Assembly: GCA_002841435.1 (NCBI GenBank)
Contig: PGZS01000004.1
Coordinates: 1-60,485 of the forward strand
DNA length: 60,485 nt
Direction: 5' to 3'
From: Firmicutes bacterium HGW-Firmicutes-3
Lineage (GTDB): Bacteria > Bacillota > Clostridia > Lachnospirales > Vallitaleaceae
A model generated the notes under the pieces. It did no database searches. It had not been told where the DNA came from and saw nothing but the letters and a program-made list of their open reading frames with translations. Shown here one piece after another: positions 1-9,455 of the stretch (positions are counted from its first letter, which is position 1; every line of letters starts with the position of its first letter). A program made the translations under genes and the position numbers.

Positions 1-121
1 CAGATATTTTTTGAATAAATTTTTCAGCAGCAATTGGATTATCTTTTGAGATGTAGTCAAGTATCGCATATGTATCATTCATTGCAGATTCCTTGTAGAC
101 GACATTAAAGCTAAGTGACAT
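1..121 (-). CDS. ParE/RelE-family toxin, partial (runs off window start)
   Basis: Minus-strand ATG at 121 overlaps the antitoxin stop; translation MSLSFNVVYKESAMNDTYAILDYISKDNPIAAEKFIQKIS... resembles the ParE/RelE toxin N-terminus. Confidence 0.75.
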   Translation of the reverse strand, partial: MSLSFNVVYKESAMNDTYAILDYISKDNPIAAEKFIQKIS

Positions 122-380
122 TATACTTACCTCTAAGCTCTTTTATAAAATCATCATGTGAGATAGATGGTGAATCAGATGCATACTCGGCCTCTGCAAC
201 AGATAATTTTTGGTATAAGTCAAGCTTATCTTGAAGTGTTTCAAAGTACTCTATTGATGTAACAACAAGATCGCCTTTACCATTTTTAGTGATATAAACA
301 GGTTCGGAATTTTGATGACATATTTCGGATATTTCATTAAAGTTGTTACGCAAATCTGAAATAGGATGAATTTTTGGCAT
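111..380 (-). CDS. Phd/YefM-type antitoxin
   Basis: 89 aa, 'ISDLRNNFNEISEICHQNSEPVYITKNGKGDLVVTSIEYFE' matches the Phd/YefM pattern; overlaps a downstream toxin ORF. Confidence 0.85.
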   Translation of the reverse strand: MPKIHPISDLRNNFNEISEICHQNSEPVYITKNGKGDLVVTSIEYFETLQDKLDLYQKLSVAEAEYASDSPSISHDDFIKELRGKYNVT

Positions 381-468
381 TGTGTCACCTCACTTTCATT
401 ATTATGAGTATATTATATCATAATAATGATAAATGGGGTAGTCTTGGAAATAGTCAATTCTAAACAGC

Positions 469-541
469 GTATAACAGCGAGTTGACGACATGGCCTTTTA
501 ATCGGACGGATGACACATCGTCAACTCACAGAATGTTAGCT
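469..541 (+). repeat. attC-like site 1
   Basis: GTATAAC..GAGTTGACGA...TCGTCAACTC..GTTAGCT; perfect 10-bp inner arms flanked by AAC/GTT boxes. Confidence 0.8.
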
Positions 542-604
542 GAAAGCACATGAAAGGCCGGGCCATCCGTGCGCGGATTATTAAGAAACTCAGGAGGAAT
601 ACAT

Positions 605-1411
605 GTGGCAGAGAAATTACAAATTAATGCAGATCGTTTTACAGGTTTTGCTGATGTATACGATAAAGCTAGACCAAAGTGTCCAGAAAAAGTTAAAAAT
701 ATAATTTTGAAATATTTAGGACATAGTCCATCTATGGTTGTAGATATTGGGTGCGGTACTGGTCTTTCAACGTTTATATGGAGTGGTATTAGCAAAGAAG
801 TAATTGGGATAGAGCCAAGTACAGATATGTTAAATATAGCAATACAAAATTCTGATGGAGTAGAAAATGTTAGGTTTGTTTCTGGATTTTCTGATAAAAC
901 AGGATTAGAAGATAATTCTATAGACATTGTCACTTGTTCACAATCATTTCATTGGATGAATCCAGAAACAACTTTAAATGAAGTTTCAAGGATATTAAAA
1001 GATAAAGGAATCTTTGCGATATACGATTGTGATTGGCCACCTGTCTTCAATTGGGAAGTAGAGAAAGAATATAATTGTCTTTTTGAAAAGGTGAAAGAGT
1101 TTGAGACAGTAAAGCCAGAACTCAAAAATAGTTTTAAAAGTTGGCCCAAGGATAAGCATTTACATAATATTATGAGTTGTGGAAAATTCCAATATGTAAG
1201 AGAAGTTGTTTTTTCAAATAGTGAAGAGTGTGATGCCCAAAGGTTCATTGCTATTGCATTAAGCCAAGGTGGTTTACAGTCTATCCTTAAAGCAGGAATT
1301 AGTGAATTTGAGCCTTACTTAAATAAGTTCAAGGAAAGAGTGAACTCTATCCTTGGAAATAAAAATATAACTATTGACTTTTGTTATAGGATGAGAATTG
1401 GTGTTAAATAG
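605..1411 (+). CDS. class I SAM-dependent methyltransferase
   Basis: VVDIGCGTGLSTFIW motif I, SFHWMNPETTLNEVSRILK; AGGAGG before GTG at 605. Confidence 0.9.
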   Translation: MAEKLQINADRFTGFADVYDKARPKCPEKVKNIILKYLGHSPSMVVDIGCGTGLSTFIWSGISKEVIGIEPSTDMLNIAIQNSDGVENVRFVSGFSDKTGLEDNSIDIVTCSQSFHWMNPETTLNEVSRILKDKGIFAIYDCDWPPVFNWEVEKEYNCLFEKVKEFETVKPELKNSFKSWPKDKHLHNIMSCGKFQYVREVVFSNSEECDAQRFIAIALSQGGLQSILKAGISEFEPYLNKFKERVNSILGNKNITIDFCYRMRIGVK

Positions 1412-1474
1412 CGGTATTATTATAAGGGCAAGCCATGAAGATAGGCTCTGGAGTACGAGCTGAAGTATGCGTGC

Positions 1475-1542
1475 CCACAGCTTTCAGCCTAAGATAGGAG
1501 TTATCTAAGGCTGAAAGCCGTCGTGAGTGCCAGACGTTATGT
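1475..1542 (+). repeat. attC-like site 2 with long apical hairpin
   Basis: GCTTTCAGCCT(1480-1490)...AGGCTGAAAGC(1508-1518) inverted repeat, then GACGTTATGTG. Confidence 0.6.
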
Positions 1543-1570
1543 GAAAGACTCTGTTTAGAAAGGTGAAATA

Positions 1571-2230
1571 ATGAAAAAAAGAATTAAGAAGAGCTACAAA
1601 AGGAAAGATAGTTTTCTAGTAGATATGTGGGAGTTCATATTTAGGTTATTAGGATATGTATCCCTTTTCTTTATAGTCAAAAAAATCAAAAGAAATATTT
1701 CGCATAGATTTGTTGATTTTTGGGTTATTGGTAATTTTATGTTTGCAATAATATCATCTATATTGGTTTACTATATAAGCGATTATTACCTTTTACTTAA
1801 GATTACATTGTCAGTTTATGGATTTTTAAGAGTCTTTGAAGTTATAATATATCAAATTAATGTTGTGTTATTTGACCCATACAGATCGCAAAAATCTGGA
1901 GAAAAATATAGGGTGAAATCGATTAGAAGAATAATTTTGGCCCTTTTTCATAATTATATAGAGATAATGTTTTGGTTCGCGACAATTATGAGTACTATTG
2001 CTGTTATTTCTTCCGTTACGATTAATGCCACCTGGATAGAATATATTACTTCTACCATATTATGTGTAGCAATATTTGATAGGTCTGGAATTGAAAGCAT
2101 TATTGAAGGGAATATGTCAATAATAACTCAACTTGTCTTTCTTGAGATTGTATCTGGACTGATTATGACTATTATATCAATAGCCAGATTTATTGGGATT
2201 TTACCGTCTGTTGATGAGATTGACGGATAG
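1571..2230 (+). CDS. hypothetical membrane protein (cassette gene)
   Basis: 219-aa ORF with several hydrophobic segments between attC-like sites. Confidence 0.65.
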   Translation: MKKRIKKSYKRKDSFLVDMWEFIFRLLGYVSLFFIVKKIKRNISHRFVDFWVIGNFMFAIISSILVYYISDYYLLLKITLSVYGFLRVFEVIIYQINVVLFDPYRSQKSGEKYRVKSIRRIILALFHNYIEIMFWFATIMSTIAVISSVTINATWIEYITSTILCVAIFDRSGIESIIEGNMSIITQLVFLEIVSGLIMTIISIARFIGILPSVDEIDG

Positions 2231-2243
2231 TTGACGTCCTTCA

Positions 2244-2334
2244 CATAACACGACAATTCCCATCATGCCCACAATCTCTATCGCTTTGGGACACTGAATG
2301 GATGGGCAAGACTGGAACTGCGGGAACGTTATAC
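2244..2334 (+). repeat. attC-like site 3
   Basis: CATAACACGACAATTCCCATCATGCCCA...TGGGCAAGACTGGAACTGCGGGAACGTTATAC. Confidence 0.8.
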
Positions 2335-2393
2335 GAAATTCTGGGGCATAGTTTTGAAGCGTAGTAGTATAAAATCATAAGGGGGTTATTAAT

Positions 2394-3233
2394 ATGTGGG
2401 AATCTGATAATCATGTAAGAATTGGCATAATTGGTGCACTAATTACGTTAGTACTTTTTATACCCTTAAGTTTTATTCTAAAATGGCCGTATACAATTAT
2501 TTTAATTTTATTGTTGGCTTTACTAGTATTTTTTACAGCATATATTTTTGGAGGAGTAAAATCAAGTGTTAAATGGATTGTTTATACTTGCGCTATTTGT
2601 GGTTTTGCTTCATTAGCTCATTATATTAGTTGCTGGTTACAATTGAATAATTTAATTTCACCAGAAATTCAGAATTTGGTTTCTTATGCTTTATTAGCTA
2701 CTTTTTCTTATTCTAGTTATAAATTAACTCTTAGGGTATTTAGAAAGTTTGAAGGCGCTTTGCAACTAGAGAATAACGAACATATTCTTACAGAACATGA
2801 TTTAGTGGAACTCGAAAGAAAATATAAAAAAGGTGCTATCTATTTAATTGAACCCAAAATGTTTGATGTGGATTTTGTTTTCAAGATCATTATAAAAAAC
2901 AATAATATATTTTATTGTAGGGTAGGTGGACAATTTTATGAAGTTGATGAGATTTCATTGAAATATTCATGTGAAGTTGACGAAAACGTACTTTTGAGTG
3001 ATAAATCAAATTATAAAATACAGCTTAATTTAATTAGGAGTATTTCATTAAATAGAAAGAAAAGTAGGCATACTGGGGCTTTTCCTAACAACGGTATAGT
3101 ATATATTTCCATTGATAATGAGAAAAAGGTAAAAAAATATATTATTCATCCAATAAATGAGTATGATGAAGTTAAAGAGTTTTTTGAAAAAATACAAAAA
3201 ATCACGGTAGAAGAGAAAAAGGTTTTTGTTTAA
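2394..3233 (+). CDS. hypothetical membrane protein (cassette gene)
   Basis: 279-aa ORF, N-terminal TM segments. Confidence 0.65.
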   Translation: MWESDNHVRIGIIGALITLVLFIPLSFILKWPYTIILILLLALLVFFTAYIFGGVKSSVKWIVYTCAICGFASLAHYISCWLQLNNLISPEIQNLVSYALLATFSYSSYKLTLRVFRKFEGALQLENNEHILTEHDLVELERKYKKGAIYLIEPKMFDVDFVFKIIIKNNNIFYCRVGGQFYEVDEISLKYSCEVDENVLLSDKSNYKIQLNLIRSISLNRKKSRHTGAFPNNGIVYISIDNEKKVKKYIIHPINEYDEVKEFFEKIQKITVEEKKVFV

Positions 3234-3262
3234 TTGTGTAGCTGCATTATCGTCCGAACTTC

Positions 3263-3374
3263 CTATAACAAAGCACTCAAGTCCGCTTTGGCTTGAGAAG
3301 ATAGCCAAAGCACATTCCTTCACCAAACCAGGTCTGGTTAGGCTTAGGAGCGTTTTGAATGGGAAACGTTAGGT
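3263..3374 (+). repeat. attC-like site 4
   Basis: CTATAACAAAG...internal GCTTTGGCT/AGCCAAAGC...GGGAAACGTTAGGT. Confidence 0.7.
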
Positions 3375-3431
3375 GATACAAGTTATTTTGTCTTTTGTGG
3401 AATTCTATGCTCAGCAAAGGGGGAGTGTTAT

Positions 3432-3995
3432 GTGAGAAAAGAACATATTCTAATTTTGGTCTTAGTTATATTCAGTATTGTTCTCATGCTATTGATTTTT
3501 TATAAGTATGGAGAAGTAAACTCATTAAGTCAGGAATTAATGAAGGATAAAGCAGAATACTTAAATGAAATTGAAACAACTAAAAATGTCCTTAAAGTTG
3601 TAATGAACGACAAAATAATACTAAAGGATGAACAAAAAACACTTAAGGGCACTATTGATGCATTGGAGAAAGAAAAGGAAGTATTAAATAATATAATACA
3701 AGAATTAATTACAATTGATGCTGCGTCCATAGAATGGTTAAAATATAGTGGAATTAGTGACTATACTCAAATATCTGAAGATTTAAGATTACATCCTGAA
3801 TTGATTCCTTATGATGGTGTATTAGGAGGAACAATGGCTTTTACCAATATATATGTTTTGAATGATAAATGGATTTATGCAAGGTTTGAAGATGGGCATA
3901 TTCAAGGGTATGGTATATATGAATATACAGTTGATCAGTTTATGAATATCTCATGGAAAATTATAGATTCTGTTTTGGATGGGAATGAGAACTAG
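3432..3995 (+). CDS. hypothetical membrane-anchored coiled-coil protein
   Basis: Single N-terminal TM followed by Glu/Lys-rich coiled coil. Confidence 0.6.
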   Translation: MRKEHILILVLVIFSIVLMLLIFYKYGEVNSLSQELMKDKAEYLNEIETTKNVLKVVMNDKIILKDEQKTLKGTIDALEKEKEVLNNIIQELITIDAASIEWLKYSGISDYTQISEDLRLHPELIPYDGVLGGTMAFTNIYVLNDKWIYARFEDGHIQGYGIYEYTVDQFMNISWKIIDSVLDGNEN

Positions 3996-4028
3996 TTTTA
4001 GTATATAGCAACTTCCATAACTTACATC

Positions 4029-4093
4029 GCCTAACAGCATGTTGACAACACTCTATCTGCTAACCGAGTACGGGGTCGCATTAGCCGTTCGCA
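4029..4093 (+). repeat. attC-like site 5, 5' half only
   Basis: GCCTAACAGCATGTTGACAACACT...GGGGTCGCATTAGCCGTTCGCAAA closely matches the left part of site 8 but lacks the right arm and GTT box. Confidence 0.7.
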
Positions 4094-4158
4094 AAAGTGT
4101 AATAAATTTGTAGTTGTAAAAAAAATAAAAAAATACATTTAGAAAAGGAAAAGAAAAA

Positions 4159-4935
4159 ATGAAAAGAATGACATGGAACCTAATAATTATAATGGTATTA
4201 CTTAGTGGATGTGGTAATAATAGTACTAAAGAAACGGAAATTGGGCTATTAGACAATACAATTGCGCAAACTATAGAAACTACAGAAAATGTAACGAAGG
4301 AGAAAGAAGAAATGTCACCCCCTATAATAGAATTAATTGGAGCAGATACAGTTGAATTGGTTATTGGTGAACTATATAGTGACGAAGGAGTTAAAACAAG
4401 TAATAAAAAAGATGGGGAATTAAATGTATCTATAGAAGACAATATTAATTATCTTAAAAAAGGAGTCTATGAAATTACGTATACAGTCATAGATGAAGAT
4501 GGTAATAGTTTGCAAAAGAAACGAGAAATTGTGATTAATCCGATTGTGATATTAACAGAAAATGAGATAACAACAATAATCGAAGAAATCGAACCGCCCT
4601 TTGAAAGTGCAGGACAAAATTTTGCATTAGCATTTAAATTAACAATTATGAATAATTCGATAGATACAATAGAAGTACCTCCAATGTTTATATTTGAAAA
4701 CAAAGACATTGATGAACATGAATTTAATAGTAAAGTCATAACGCAGTTTCCAATTGATAAATTAAAAAGTGGAGAAACAACTACAGAGCTGTTAAAATTT
4801 GTTTATGAAGACAATCAAGATGATTTGATGAATTCGCAAAAAATAAAATTTAATTATTCATCAGATGGGACATACACTGAATTTCCATATGAAATCAATA
4901 TAAGAATTGCTGACTTTGTAGGTGATGCAAGGTAG
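4159..4935 (+). CDS. lipoprotein with DUF5011/bacterial Ig-like domain
   Basis: Signal peptide with lipobox LLSGC; IELIGADTVELVIGELYSDEGV...YTVIDEDGN motif. Confidence 0.75.
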   Translation: MKRMTWNLIIIMVLLSGCGNNSTKETEIGLLDNTIAQTIETTENVTKEKEEMSPPIIELIGADTVELVIGELYSDEGVKTSNKKDGELNVSIEDNINYLKKGVYEITYTVIDEDGNSLQKKREIVINPIVILTENEITTIIEEIEPPFESAGQNFALAFKLTIMNNSIDTIEVPPMFIFENKDIDEHEFNSKVITQFPIDKLKSGETTTELLKFVYEDNQDDLMNSQKIKFNYSSDGTYTEFPYEINIRIADFVGDAR

Positions 4936-4952
4936 TTTCCGTTGGAGGCATC

Positions 4953-5045
4953 GTATAACACGACAATTTCCATCTTTTCCCACTATAATAAATGAGTTTG
5001 GGATGTTTGAAGACAGGCACGATGGAAACTGCGGTAACGTTATAA
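4953..5045 (+). repeat. attC-like site 6
   Basis: GTATAACACGACAATTTCCATC...GATGGAAACTGCGGTAACGTTATAA; inverted arms. Confidence 0.85.
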
Positions 5046-5151
5046 GACATGGCGGTATTCGGGGTCACACTTTAGGGTCTTCCTTATGAAAATTGACTTG
5101 TTAATTATTTTCTAATCCCTTATCACTATTTAATTTAGGAGATGATTTGTT

Positions 5152-5400
5152 ATGAAAAAGAATGGAAAAACAATTATACGCTTATTCGCTGGGCTTATTC
5201 TTATTGTAGGTTTGTTTGTATATGGCAACAAAGCTGTTATATTTCAATGTGGTAACCCGATTCCATATATAGCAAAATTTTTTTCACTAGACAACGGCAT
5301 CACATATGTAGATGTATTTGATGATAAAAGTGAGTATATTACTAAAGGAGATACTAGCGATGATCTTTTTCAATTTGTAGAAGATGAATATATGGAGTAA
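5152..5400 (+). CDS. hypothetical small membrane/secreted protein
   Basis: 82-aa ORF with N-terminal hydrophobic segment and upstream AGGAG-like sequence. Confidence 0.5.
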   Translation: MKKNGKTIIRLFAGLILIVGLFVYGNKAVIFQCGNPIPYIAKFFSLDNGITYVDVFDDKSEYITKGDTSDDLFQFVEDEYME

Positions 5401-5534
5401 TCTTTATAGAGCAAATGGGTAATGGATCTGTATTTGGGTCTGACACACAAATGGTAATGTTAACATCTTAGATATATTGGCGATACTATAAGGTATGGTC
5501 ATTGACGATTAAGTAAATAAAAAGACGTCTCTAC

Positions 5535-5624
5535 ATCTTATAAAAAAGTACTCCTGATATTTCACAACCTAAGATAAGAGCTATCTAAGGTTGTGAAATA
5601 TCAGGAGTACGTGAGACGTTATGT
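5535..5624 (+). repeat. attC-like site 7 with 23-bp perfect hairpin
   Basis: GTACTCCTGATATTTCACAACCT (5548-5570) and exact reverse complement (5588-5610), then GAGACGTTATGTG. Confidence 0.75.
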
Positions 5625-5672
5625 GAAATATATTACTATGTTTTTATAATTAACTAAAAGGGGAGATATATA

Positions 5673-6248
5673 ATGAAATATTTTAAAAAGTTGGTAGGGA
5701 AAGAGATATATTTATCACCAATGAATCCGGATGATTATGAGATTTATTGTGAGTGGATTAATGATTTAACAACATGTATTCCATCTGGTGTAGCAACTAA
5801 TAATTATACTTTATATCAAGAAAAGGATGCACTAAAAAAGATTTCTGAAGGTCAGGCATTTGCGATTGTAAATCTTAATAATGATGAAGTGATTGGTAAT
5901 TGCTCACTACTGGATGTTAATAATATACACGGAACAGCTGAACTAGGTATTTTTATTGGTTCTGATCAAAACAGAAATAAGGGTTATGGGACAGAAGCCT
6001 CTAAACTTTTATTAAACTATGGATTTAAATTATTAAATCTTAATAATATTATGATACGTGTCTTTGGATTTAATCAAAGAGCACTTAAATCTTATTTAAA
6101 CATTGGATTTAAAGAGTTCGGTAGAAGAAGAGAAGCGTTTCTAATTAATCAAAGCTATTACGATGAAGTATATATGCAATTACTTAGAAAAGATTTTAGA
6201 AGTGATTTGTTAGACAAGCAGATTAATGATATCATTAATTTATCATAG
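5673..6248 (+). CDS. GNAT family N-acetyltransferase (RimJ/RimL-like)
   Basis: AELGIFIGSDQNRNKGYGTEASKLLLNYGF. Confidence 0.9.
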   Translation: MKYFKKLVGKEIYLSPMNPDDYEIYCEWINDLTTCIPSGVATNNYTLYQEKDALKKISEGQAFAIVNLNNDEVIGNCSLLDVNNIHGTAELGIFIGSDQNRNKGYGTEASKLLLNYGFKLLNLNNIMIRVFGFNQRALKSYLNIGFKEFGRRREAFLINQSYYDEVYMQLLRKDFRSDLLDKQINDIINLS

Positions 6249-6275
6249 CTATACAAGGCATCCGTAATATACTTC

Positions 6276-6403
6276 ACCTAACAGCATGTTGCCAACACTT
6301 TATCTGTTAACCGAGTCGGGGTCGCATTAGCCGTTCGCAAAGCTCACAGGCATGAGCCCGACCTGTAAGCAGATTGGCGTCGTCAACTCAAAGGACGTTG
6401 TGC
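6276..6403 (+). repeat. attC-like site 8
   Basis: ACCTAACAGCATGTTGCCAACAC...GTCGTCAACTCAAAGGACGTTGTGC. Confidence 0.8.
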
Positions 6404-6426
6404 GAAATAGTAAAGGAGCAAATAAT

Positions 6427-7191
6427 ATGAAAGATTCAAATAAAGACTTTTTAGACTCGTTGGATTTAATTGACCAAGAAATGGAAGAACATATTCCATA
6501 TGTTCTTCAAGATTTATGGGAACTTGGAAGTATTCCTGAGTATATCTACTTGCTAATTGACAAAAATGTAGATAAAAAAGGAATAAATAAAATCATTGAT
6601 TTTGGTTGCGGTAAAGGTGCTGTCTTGATTTATTTAGCAGTAAGACTGGATTTTCAAGGACTAGGAATTGATATTGTATCGGAATTTATCGAATCTGCAA
6701 ATCAACATGCTATTGAAAATTCAGTTAATAATCAAATTGATTTTAAAACAGGCGACATCTTAAAATATATAGACAAAGAAGAAAAACATGATGTTGTAAT
6801 TTACGGTTATGATTCAGGAATTCTTGGTGATGTAAATGAGACAATTCTACAATTGGGAAATCGTATACAAGATTCTGGCTATTTGATCTTGGAAATAGCC
6901 TTTACGGCAGATTCAAAAAATAGAATTGAGGGGTTACCAACAGAAAAAGAATTGATTGAACAACTTGATCAGAGTGGTTTAGATGTAATAGATAGAATAT
7001 TATGGGACGTTGATAAGATTACTACAATTAATGAGCAGAACAACAAATTTATAAACAACAGGGTTCAAGAGTTAATGGTCAAATATCCAGCAAAAAAACA
7101 GATTTTCGAACAGTATATGGACAATCAGATAAAGGAATGTAAACTAATTGAACACGAGATGATTTGTTCAACTTGGATATTGAAAAAATAA
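6427..7191 (+). CDS. class I SAM-dependent methyltransferase
   Basis: IIDFGCGKGAVLIYLAVRLDFQGLGIDIV; ATG at 6427 after the attC site. Confidence 0.85.
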   Translation: MKDSNKDFLDSLDLIDQEMEEHIPYVLQDLWELGSIPEYIYLLIDKNVDKKGINKIIDFGCGKGAVLIYLAVRLDFQGLGIDIVSEFIESANQHAIENSVNNQIDFKTGDILKYIDKEEKHDVVIYGYDSGILGDVNETILQLGNRIQDSGYLILEIAFTADSKNRIEGLPTEKELIEQLDQSGLDVIDRILWDVDKITTINEQNNKFINNRVQELMVKYPAKKQIFEQYMDNQIKECKLIEHEMICSTWILKK

Positions 7192-7198
7192 CTACTTC

Positions 7199-7272
7199 GC
7201 ACAACTGAGAATTGATGACATGGACAGTAACAAGGCTGGATGTCCACGTCGTCAACTCACAGGACGTTATCT
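7199..7272 (+). repeat. attC-like site 9
   Basis: GCACAACTGAGAATTGATGACATGGACA...TGTCCACGTCGTCAACTCACAGGACGTTATCT. Confidence 0.85.
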
Positions 7273-7301
7273 GCAATCAGTAAAGAAAGAATAGGTTTAA
7301 A

Positions 7302-7772
7302 ATGAAGGAATACCAAAATGCATTAAAGATAATGAATGAGTTGTTCGCAAAAGATTGTCAGTTTTCTTTAGCAACATCAAAAGATAATGTGCCATCGATA
7401 AGAATTGTAGATACATTTTATGATGAAGGATCATTTTACATAGTGACACATGCAAAATCTCAAAAGGTAAAAGAAATAAATGACAATGAAAATGTTGCTT
7501 TGTGCAGCAAACTGTATAGCTTTAAAGGACTTGCAGAGAATATAGGCCATCCTCTGAAACTAGAAAATCAGAAGATAAGAGAAAAGTTGATACATGCATT
7601 TCAAACTTGGTATTTTCAACATAATGATGAGAATGATCAATCAATGTGTATCGTAAGGGTTTTACTTCAAAAGGGATTTTTCTATAGTCAAGGAATTGGC
7701 TATAAAGTGGATTTTCAAGCAGAAAGCGCGGAGGTATTTCCGTTCAATTTTGAACAAGTAGAACTACCTTAG
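7302..7772 (+). CDS. pyridoxamine 5'-phosphate oxidase-like flavin-binding protein
   Basis: CQFSLATSKDNVPSIRIVDTFYDEGSFYIVTHAKSQKVKEI pattern. Confidence 0.85.
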   Translation: MKEYQNALKIMNELFAKDCQFSLATSKDNVPSIRIVDTFYDEGSFYIVTHAKSQKVKEINDNENVALCSKLYSFKGLAENIGHPLKLENQKIREKLIHAFQTWYFQHNDENDQSMCIVRVLLQKGFFYSQGIGYKVDFQAESAEVFPFNFEQVELP

Positions 7773-7817
7773 TGTTACTAAAGGCGTATTAAAAGCAAGA
7801 TAAACAAAACTGACTGC

Positions 7818-7933
7818 AGATAACAGAGCACTAGCAAAACATACTCTGTCACGTTATTTACATGAACTTTGCAAATCACGCGCCAAGCTACTAAGGCGGC
7901 ACGCTTACATTGCTAGTGTTCGGAACGTTATCA
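7818..7933 (+). repeat. attC-like site 10
   Basis: AGATAACAGAGCACTAGCAA...TTGCTAGTGTTCGGAACGTTATCA; arms CACTAGCAA/TTGCTAGTG. Confidence 0.85.
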
Positions 7934-8048
7934 GAAAGATGAGTCATTAGCCGCCCCGTCCATGGGCGGGTTTTAGCAAGTATATCTTGAGAGATTGAAT
8001 TATTGCTTGATAAGTTGAACAAAGGATTATATAGAGAGGAGGATATCT

Positions 8049-8513
8049 ATGAAAGTTCAAAAATGCATAAAAGAATCTTTTTCTGTTATAGGGAAAGAAG
8101 GTTCTACAAATGATGGAAACGGATTTATTCAAGAATTGTGGAATGATGCTAATTCTCATTTTAATGAAGTAGCTGAACTGGCAAAGAAAGCTGAAAATGG
8201 AAAATTAATTGGAATATGGGGTGTTATGTCCGATCTATCCCGGTCTTATATGCCTTGGGATGATAATTTTACGAAAGGGTATTATCTTGCAGGTGTTGAA
8301 GTTTCAGATGATGCCAGTGCTCCTCAGGGATGGGTGAAATGGACAATTCCATCGTATGAATATATTTATGTTAAAAATGATAGTCCGGATACATTTGAAA
8401 ATGTAATTGAATATTTAAATAAAAACAAGATTGACCTTGTAGGAGCTGTTCACGATTTCAATTGTCCTGAAAGCAAAGAAGCTTATATGTTTTTTCCAGT
8501 TAAAAAATTGTAA
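8049..8513 (+). CDS. GyrI-like/effector-binding domain protein
   Basis: Fold pattern GIWGVMSDLSRSYMPW..YLAGVEV..PSYEYIYV resembles GyrI-like domains. Confidence 0.6.
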   Translation: MKVQKCIKESFSVIGKEGSTNDGNGFIQELWNDANSHFNEVAELAKKAENGKLIGIWGVMSDLSRSYMPWDDNFTKGYYLAGVEVSDDASAPQGWVKWTIPSYEYIYVKNDSPDTFENVIEYLNKNKIDLVGAVHDFNCPESKEAYMFFPVKKL

Positions 8514-8639
8514 AGTTAAGCGTATAGAAAGAATTGTTTACAAACTAATAGAGTTTAAGTTCAAAGTTAGTAGCAGTCATAAGTTTGGTTTGGGGCGCCA
8601 CCGTTCATGACGGCTAGGCTTTGTAGGGCCTCATCCATC

Positions 8640-8834
8640 TGATAACAACGCGTCTTCGTAATGGGCTCGGGGGTCATTTTCATGATGTATTCCTCATAAG
8701 CTCATCATGAAGAAGGGCTTGCCCACAGCCGGAACCCTAACCAGAGTCGGTAGCTGCATTAGTCGATCTTAAGGTTCCCCGACATGAACAGTCACCTGTA
8801 ATGGTTCCGGCCGTCGCAGACGCCAACGTTAGAT
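8640..8834 (+). repeat. attC-like site 11, unusually long (~195 nt)
   Basis: TGATAACAACGCGTCT...AGACGCCAACGTTAGAT with internal CCGGAACC/GGTTCCGG arms. Confidence 0.65.
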
Positions 8835-8874
8835 GACATATTATCTTTCGGATATAAAAGAGAGGTGACTTTAA

Positions 8875-9426
8875 TTGGATGATGTAGTTACCAGTTTGGC
8901 AGAACATTTGAATAAGGAAAATATTATATGGGGTATAGGTGGTTCATACTTATTAAAGGAATATGGTATCGTTGATGAAGTTCATGACTTGGATATCATT
9001 GTTTCTGAGGAGGATGTGAAGAAGACCATCGAGATTCTTAATTCTATAGCTGAGAGGAAGACGATACCTGTTAAGAATGAATATAGAACGAAGAACTTCC
9101 ATATATATTCCTACAGAGGTGTGAGTATTGATGTAATGTCTACTTTTCGAATTGAGCATACTAATGGTGTTTATGAGTTCTTGTTAGATGATCAGTCGAT
9201 TGTCTTAAAGCAGCTGAAACAGGGAGTAATTATACCCTTTACAAGTTTAGAAGATTGGCTCATTGCATATAAATTGATGAAAGGACGAGAAGAAAAAGTC
9301 GAGCTGATAGAGAATTATTTTAGAACAGAAGGTTTGAATCACAAAGAACTTCTTGAAAGAACAATTAACCAAGAATTGCCTGAAGAGATTAAAGAGTATA
9401 TTAGGAACATACTTAAGAAAAATTGA
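8875..9426 (+). CDS. nucleotidyltransferase-like protein
   Basis: WGIGGSYLLKEYGI..EVHDLDIIVSEEDV resembles the NTase GG/S..D.D pattern; TTG start. Confidence 0.65.
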   Translation: MDDVVTSLAEHLNKENIIWGIGGSYLLKEYGIVDEVHDLDIIVSEEDVKKTIEILNSIAERKTIPVKNEYRTKNFHIYSYRGVSIDVMSTFRIEHTNGVYEFLLDDQSIVLKQLKQGVIIPFTSLEDWLIAYKLMKGREEKVELIENYFRTEGLNHKELLERTINQELPEEIKEYIRNILKKN

Positions 9427-9455
9427 AGTTTGCTAAAACTGTCAAGCTAATACGG

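Noticed and set aside
526-933. Minus-strand ORF 526-933 and many other antisense ORFs in the track
   Set aside because: They lie antisense to well-supported CDSs or overlap attC sites; no recognisable domain or initiation signal.
1475-5624. Hairpins at 1480-1518 and 5548-5610 as plain terminators
   Set aside because: No T-run follows; both are embedded in attC-like boxes and followed directly by the GTT junction.
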